Origin: Dipteris shenzhenensis
Taxonomy: Eukaryota; Polypodiophyta; Polypodiopsida; Gleicheniales
Strand: one strand, 5' to 3'
DNA length: 64,000 nucleotides
Assembly (NCBI GenBank): GCA_047967505.1
Contig: CM106540.1
Positions 58,968 to 64,000 of the stretch are shown piece by piece (within the stretch, counting starts at the first letter, position 1; each line of letters begins with the position of its first letter). The position numbers were made by a program, and so were the translations under genes. The notes below the pieces were generated by a model that saw nothing but the letters and a program-made list of their open reading frames with translations, searched no databases and was not told the origin of the DNA.

Positions 58968-60049
58968 ACATCTGCAGATGCTGAAAAAAGCCTATGAGAC
59001 CATGGAATCTTAAATCCTCAAGAGGGTACACCCCCAATGAGGGGAGCTAGAGGTGTATCATACCTCTAAATAAGAACTATTGATGACACTAGAAACTGCC
59101 TGAAAGAAACTCCATGTGTTGAGAAGTTCCTGTCATATCCTGTCATGTGTCCTATATATATCATGTCTCGGGCATGAGTGACCTACGCTTTGCATGGGCC
59201 TGACCAGGATCTATGGATCGCCAAAAAACTAGGAAACCAAATATGTCAAGCTCATACAGCTTGTGTGTGGGACTAGAGGTGTTTAGCATATCTCTACCAT
59301 AAAAGTAAACTTAACATATACCTAGATGAATCCAGGAACATTCCCAAACTCATCCTCTAAAAATACAACATAGTGCAGTTTCAATCTCACGATAGTCACT
59401 CATAAGATTGAAAACCATAAACTCCATCACGCATAGCAGGGACTAGCTCCTATGACATCCCCACTGACGTCATCAGCGCCCAACAGTGGGTGTAGACCAT
59501 AGTATAAAAATATGCTCTCACACATATAAATCCACACACCCACACATACTTGAGCATCCATTTATACAAAGTCCTTGTACTGAGTTTCTGTCAGCACTCC
59601 GGAGGTGAAGGGCAGACTCAGCCATGAAGAAGGCTAGGACTAAAGGAGAAGACACACTGTGAAGACAATGTCGAAGGTATATCTCCATGATAGGCTAAAG
59701 CCTCGAGAACATGTCCAAATTCTCTGACTGCCCCCCTATTGTCTTCTCTGTGTGTCTTCGCTGTTGTCCATTGTGAGACAATCTGTTGTGAGGTAAGTGT
59801 CGTGGGACGGTGGTCCCCAAATCTGCTACAAGCAATGAGAGCTGTAGATGAGCCAATCCCATTTCACATTGGAGTCCTAATGTCTCTTAAGCATCTCGAA
59901 AATATGTCTCTATCATCCTCTAGCTCGCTCATTGGGTCTCACCCGACAATGCTCTAAAGCAGCCTGGCATCAGGAGTCTGCGAAGAGGGTATGCCAAACA
60001 GGGCACCTACTCACTGATACCATGTCTTCATACTGGCCTGGCATGTATA
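58618..60049. other. EAF1 intron upstream of exon 1; (GA)n tract and R1 repeat
   Basis: No further exon recognised. A G9/(GA)n tract lies at 58920-58964 and R1 at about 59345-59650. At about 60013-60035 the sequence ACTGATACCATGTCTTC is the reverse complement of a tRNA-Met-type primer-binding site, perhaps a remnant of a minus-strand copia leader. Confidence 0.5.
59345..59650. repeat. R1 dispersed repeat, copy 3
   Basis: High similarity to 26110-26450 over about 300 bp in the same orientation. Breakpoints are approximate. No terminal repeats or target duplications were identified. Confidence 0.65.
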
Positions 60050-60251
60050 TGTTGGGGTAAAGGCACATTGCCACCCCTTTATTAAAGATAGGACACCTAT
60101 GACTGTCTTAAGACAGTCATAGGGTAAAACCTAATCCTAATAAAACTAATGAGTTTGTGGTGTGGCTCATCACTTCACACCCGCACACTTGAGTCTTCTC
60201 TCTCTCACACTCTCTCCCCCTTTGCTCTTCTCCCTGTTTCCTTCCCACTCA
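60050..60251 (+). repeat. Copia-4 5' LTR
   Basis: 202 bp, close to the Copia-3 LTR. Its palindrome is longer: 28 bp perfect at 60096-60123 (half-site CCTATGACTGTCTT). Confidence 0.9.
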
Positions 60252-60520
60252 ATTGGTATCAGAGCCAACCTCTCCTACCCTCCTTCTCCACTCCCTACCC
60301 TAGCCTACCCACCCCCTCGACTTCTACCTAGCCTCTGCAAGGGCAGCAGCGCTGCAACGAGGCAACGGGGCTGTAGCGAGGCAGAGCGGGCAGTAGGAGC
60401 AGGGCAGCAGCGTCGCGGCAGCAGCGCGGGCTGCAGCAGGCAGCGCGGGGGGGGGCGCAGCAGCGCGCCATTTCGCAGGCGGGCAGCAGGGCGTGCAGCA
60501 GGCGCACGCACCATTTCGCG

Positions 60521-60614
60521 CCGTACATCTGTACGGCGCCGTACAACAGTACGTACGTCGGCCGTACATCCGTACGGACAGCCCTCTGCCGTACAGTACG
60601 GACTACTGTACGGA
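60521..60614 (+). promoter_or_regulatory. Copia-4 leader GTAC array
   Basis: Ten or eleven GTAC sites in 95 bp, including GTACGTACG and CCGTACGG forms. The sites persist although the spacing differs from Copia-3. More sites follow at 60735-60762. Confidence 0.78.
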
Positions 60615-61830
60615 CGCTGACAAGGAACTGAGCAGGGAGCTGCTTCCGATTTTTTTTTTGCGTCAGGGAGGTGCATTTTTTTTGGGATTTGAGTCAGAGG
60701 AGTACATTTCTCCTTGGATCTGTACTTTGCACAGGTACACAGGCACGAAAGTACAGCAGGTACACCTTTTTGTTTGGGGAAGAAAGAGAAGGAGAAAGAG
60801 CACTCTGCTCTTCATTCAGGATCATCTTTTCAGTTCTAAAAACCGTGTTTTTTCTTGAAAGAAGAGGACATATGCTTTTACTGGGTTTGAATCTCAGTTT
60901 ACGGGTGGGCAGATCATAGGGCTTTTGCCCGGCAGTTGATGCTTTGTATGCCTTGAGGTAGTGTGGTGCCAGAGAGCACACATTTGTCTCGATTTCCGCA
61001 GTGTCGAGGTGACATTTTCTTGCAGGTCACATTTCTTGTGCAACACTCAGAGAACCTCAGTTGAGCCACGCTTGGCCAGGGCGCATCGAGTTTACTCGGT
61101 CCCTAACTGTCCATCGTTGACAGTGCTCAAAAGGTTCCTCATTGAGTGTTTGTACGTTGGGATCTGTGTATGTCATTTCTACACAGGACAGTATTTGCAT
61201 TACACTGTTAGTTGATTTTGTCAGAGAGATTTACATTTTGTATGCTACCTCAGTGTTGAGGTGTTCTTCACTTAGTTCAGGTGTCAGATCAAAGGGCTTT
61301 TGCTCAGATTTTGCTTGAGAGCACTTGGTTTACTGTCAGAGATCTTCATATGCCTTTTATCCCCTTGGCAGAAGGGTGATTGCTGGGATTTGTCCCATTT
61401 TTCTGTTGCAGGTTTGTGACAGGGTGAAGTGTCTGATTTTTTTTTTGGTGAACAAAACAGTGTATGCCAAGTGGTTTATGCATATTAACTCAGTGCAATA
61501 CCTCAGCTGAGGTGGGAGAAGTGATCAGTACAGCCAGTACAGCAGTGTTTACAACAGTGTTTTGTGTTTTGTCAGCTGATGATGCATTGTTAAAGCACTT
61601 GTGGAACAGCTGCAGCATTCTGGATTTATTGTTTATGCCTATTTGAGCACGGTACAGTGTGTCAGAAGGTACAGTGATTGCAGGGACATTTACTGTTTTG
61701 CTGCAGATTCTTTTGACAGTAAAAAACAGCACTATTGTGAGTGCTCCTGGCTCTTGACAGAGCAGGTTTTTTCTGAGAAATCAGAATTTTATTCAGTCTT
61801 TCTTGACTACAGGTATTTTCCTTATCTGAT

Positions 61831-62109
61831 ATGGCATCAAAGGGAAGTGAATCATCAATTCTGAACATAAAGAAGTTGGAAGGGGCACACAATTATGCAT
61901 TATGGGCAGAACAGTGTTTGAATGTACTTCTGTTAAAGAAGATTTCTAAGCCCATAAGGGTGAAGGGTGTCAAGCCATCTGACATGACAAATGATGACTG
62001 GGAAGAGCTTGATTTGTCCGCAAGGGCAGCTATCATGCTCACTATTTCTGATACTCTTGTGTTCAATGTTCACGCTGATTTATATGCAGCAGCAGGCTGC
62101 TGCAGATAA
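61831..62109 (+). pseudogene. Copia-4 gag, truncated
   Basis: MASKGSESSILNIKKLEGAH onward equals the Copia-3 gag to FNV, then out-of-frame sequence LYAAAGCCR and a stop, because the 2-kb deletion joins a different frame. Confidence 0.88.
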
Positions 62110-63768
62110 CCCTGTTCAAGAGGGTATACAGGCTGAAAATCAGCCAGATAATTTTGCCAATGATGCACCACTGGATATGCCAGCAGATGGGGCTGTAGAA
62201 CAGCAAGATATGGTGGTACAGCCACCCGTCATGCATGACGAACAAGCTGGACAGCAGCCTAATCCGGAACATTTTGTTAGGAGGAGCACCCGTGTACAAC
62301 GGCCTCCTGCCAGGTTTGTTCCAGGAGCCAATAATGTGGCTGATTTTATCATGCTGACAGATTGTGGTGAGCCTTCCAGCTTCAAGGAAGCTATGGGAAG
62401 AACAAAGAAAAAGAAGTGGGAGAAAGCCATGCAGTCAGAAATGGACTCCCTACTTCAAAATGATACATGGGACTTGGTGCAGCTACCTGCAGGCAGAAAG
62501 GTTTTGCCATGCAAGTGGGTTTACAAAGTCAAAGTGGATTCAAATGCTTTACCGAGGTATAAGGCCAGATTGGTTGCCAAGGGATTTAAGCAGGAGAAGG
62601 GCATTGACTTTGATGAGATCTTTTCCCCTGTAGTCAAGATGACTACTTTGAGAGCAATGTTAGCTCTTGTTGCTCATGACGACATGGATTTATGTCAGAT
62701 GGATGTGAAGACAGCTTTTCTTCACGGAGATCTCCATGATGAGATCTATATGAGTCAGCCAGAGGGATATGCTGTTAAAGGGAAAGAGCAGCTTGTGTGT
62801 AAGCTCAAGAGGAGCTTGTATGGACTCAAGCAGGCGCCAAGAGAATGGTACAAGAAGTTTGATGCCTTCATGCAGTCCCAAGGGTATCATAGGTGTGAGA
62901 CCGATCATTGCTTGTACACCAAACGGGCAAAGGATGGCAGTTTGATGCTACTCATTCTATATGTGGATGACATGCTTATTGCCAGTAAATCTCAGCATGA
63001 GATTAGTGCTTTGAAGAAACAACTGCATAAGTCTTTTGACATGAAAGACTTGGTTGATGCAAATCATATTCTTGGCATGCGGATTACTTGTGATAGGTCC
63101 AAGGGACTTTTGTTTCTGTCACAGAAGGAGTACATTGACAAAGTACTGCAGCGCTTTAAAATGGAGGGGGGGAAGTCTATTAGTACCCCGTTGCCTCCAC
63201 ATTTAAAACTCAGCCGTAAGGACAGCCCCAGATCAGATGATGATAAGGCTGAAATGGCCAAGGTTCCGTATGCATCTGCAGTTGGTTCTTTGATGTATGC
63301 CATGGTTGCCACTCGTCCGGATATTGCTTTTGCGGTGGGAGTCATCAGCAGGTATATGGCAAATCCAGGCAAGAGGCATTGGGAAGCAGTGAAAGGTGTC
63401 TTGAGGTATCTCAAGGGTACCAAAGACTTGTGCATATGCTATGGTAGGCAGGATGCATTGGTGCACGGTTTTACAGACTCAGACTATGCAGGGAATGTAG
63501 ATAACCGGAAGTCTACTACCGGTTATATTTTCACTTTTGCAGGAGGTGCTATATCATGGGTATCTCCGTTGCAGAAATGCGTTGCACTGTCAACTACTGA
63601 AGCTGAATATGTTGCAGCCAGTGAGGCTTGCAAGGAAGCAATATGGCTTACTCGGCTGGTGGGAGATTTGGGCATTACAGGAGATATGCAAGTTTTGCAT
63701 TGTGATAGTCAGAGTGCTATCATGTTGGCAAAGAATCCGGTCTTTCATCAAAAGACCAAGCACGTAGA
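62079..63768 (+). pseudogene. Copia-4 reverse transcriptase and partial RNase H
   Basis: An unbroken frame (open from 61991) carries the spacer, DVKTAFLHGDLHDEIYMSQP, YVDDMLIAS and FTDSDYAGNVDNRKSTTGYI, a few percent different from Copia-3. It breaks at KTKHV, just before the end of RNase H. The reverse transcriptase core looks intact but is out of frame with the gag start. Confidence 0.88.
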
Positions 63769-64000
63769 AGGTCGACCGATCACTTTCTTTTCTCCCTGTG
63801 CACAAGGTCGACCAATTGAGTGACATCACATCTTCTTCTTCTTCTCTCCTTAATCGTCTTGGTCGCATGTGGTTGCATCGAGAATACCCGTAACCCAAGT
63901 CTCCTTGATATAGACCTACCATAAGTCATATATGTAATGACCCGGTGGATCTCCTATCATGTCAAGTGGAGAGTGGGTGCGTCTAAGAACTACAAGATGG
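63769..64000. other. Unassigned sequence abutting Copia-4
   Basis: Begins with the palindrome GGTCGACC, repeated about 36 bp later. Then a (TTC)n stretch. No coding sequence. It may be the edge of another insertion that cut Copia-4. Confidence 0.4.

Larger units (their letters stand above)
60050..63768 (+). mobile_element. Copia-4, deletion derivative of the Copia-3 family
   Basis: 5' LTR 60050-60251 (202 bp, TGTTGGGG..CACTCA), primer-binding site TGGTATCAGAGCC at 60254-60266, leader with GTAC array, then the first 80 or so gag codons fused at about 62078 to the spacer and reverse transcriptase. About 2.0 kb (equivalent to Copia-3 48310-50295) is missing: gag zinc knuckle, protease and integrase. 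It stops at 63768 inside RNase H, where unrelated sequence begins, so the 3' end is lost or displaced beyond the window. Confidence 0.9.

Overview
The window looks like nuclear DNA of a land plant with very long, repeat-filled introns. A homosporous fern or a gymnosperm fits best, but the sequence does not decide between them. The only host gene I can support is a plant EAF1-like gene (a VID21/EAF1 scaffold subunit of the NuA4 histone acetyltransferase) on the minus strand. Thirteen of its exons can be placed with consistent GT-AG borders and reading phase: nine at 55281-58617, three at 27322-27926 and one at 818-1039. The HSA-domain exons upstream and the glutamine-rich end downstream lie outside the window. 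Two introns of about 27.4 kb (27927-55280) and 26.3 kb (1040-27321) hold almost everything else, and the first of them splits the SANT/Myb domain. Layout, left intron (1040-27321): a non-LTR reverse transcriptase gene (LINE C) is split at 1654/20186 by a small non-autonomous LTR element, LARD-1 (1655-20185, perfect 5-bp duplication GTCTA). The 3' LTR of LARD-1 is itself cut by three later insertions: LINE A (3449-10569, minus strand, L1 type, 14-bp duplication), LINE B (10637-16023, L1 type with an inverted 5' half, 19-bp duplication) and Copia-1 (16052-19990, minus strand). Removing them restores a 283-bp LTR, against 284 bp for the reverse-oriented relative LARD-2 (23712-25919). A decayed Copia-2 lies at about 21990-23711 and a dispersed repeat R1 at about 26110-26450. 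Layout, middle cluster (27322-27926): three EAF1 exons, with a 98-bp tandem duplication that copies the start of exon 10 together with its splice acceptor. Layout, right intron (27927-55280): Gypsy-1 (28790-36203, minus strand, about 1.6-kb LTRs, chromodomain); then an L1-type element (LINE D) broken up by a hAT DNA transposon (36447-40475), a chromovirus deletion derivative Gypsy-2 (40851-44967), the nearly complete Copia-3 (46191-52405, perfect duplication GTATG) and a LINE fragment (about 53035-53435). Layout, right end: EAF1 exons 1-9, a (GA)n tract, a second R1 copy, and Copia-4 (60050-63768), a sibling of Copia-3 that has lost protease and integrase. The least expected signal is a set of dense GTAC arrays (10 to 32 copies of the 4-base palindrome in 95-490 bp) in the 5' untranslated leaders of three unrelated retroelement lineages: LINE B, Copia-1 and the Copia-3/4 pair. 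No tRNA, rRNA, CRISPR or bacterial-type feature is visible.
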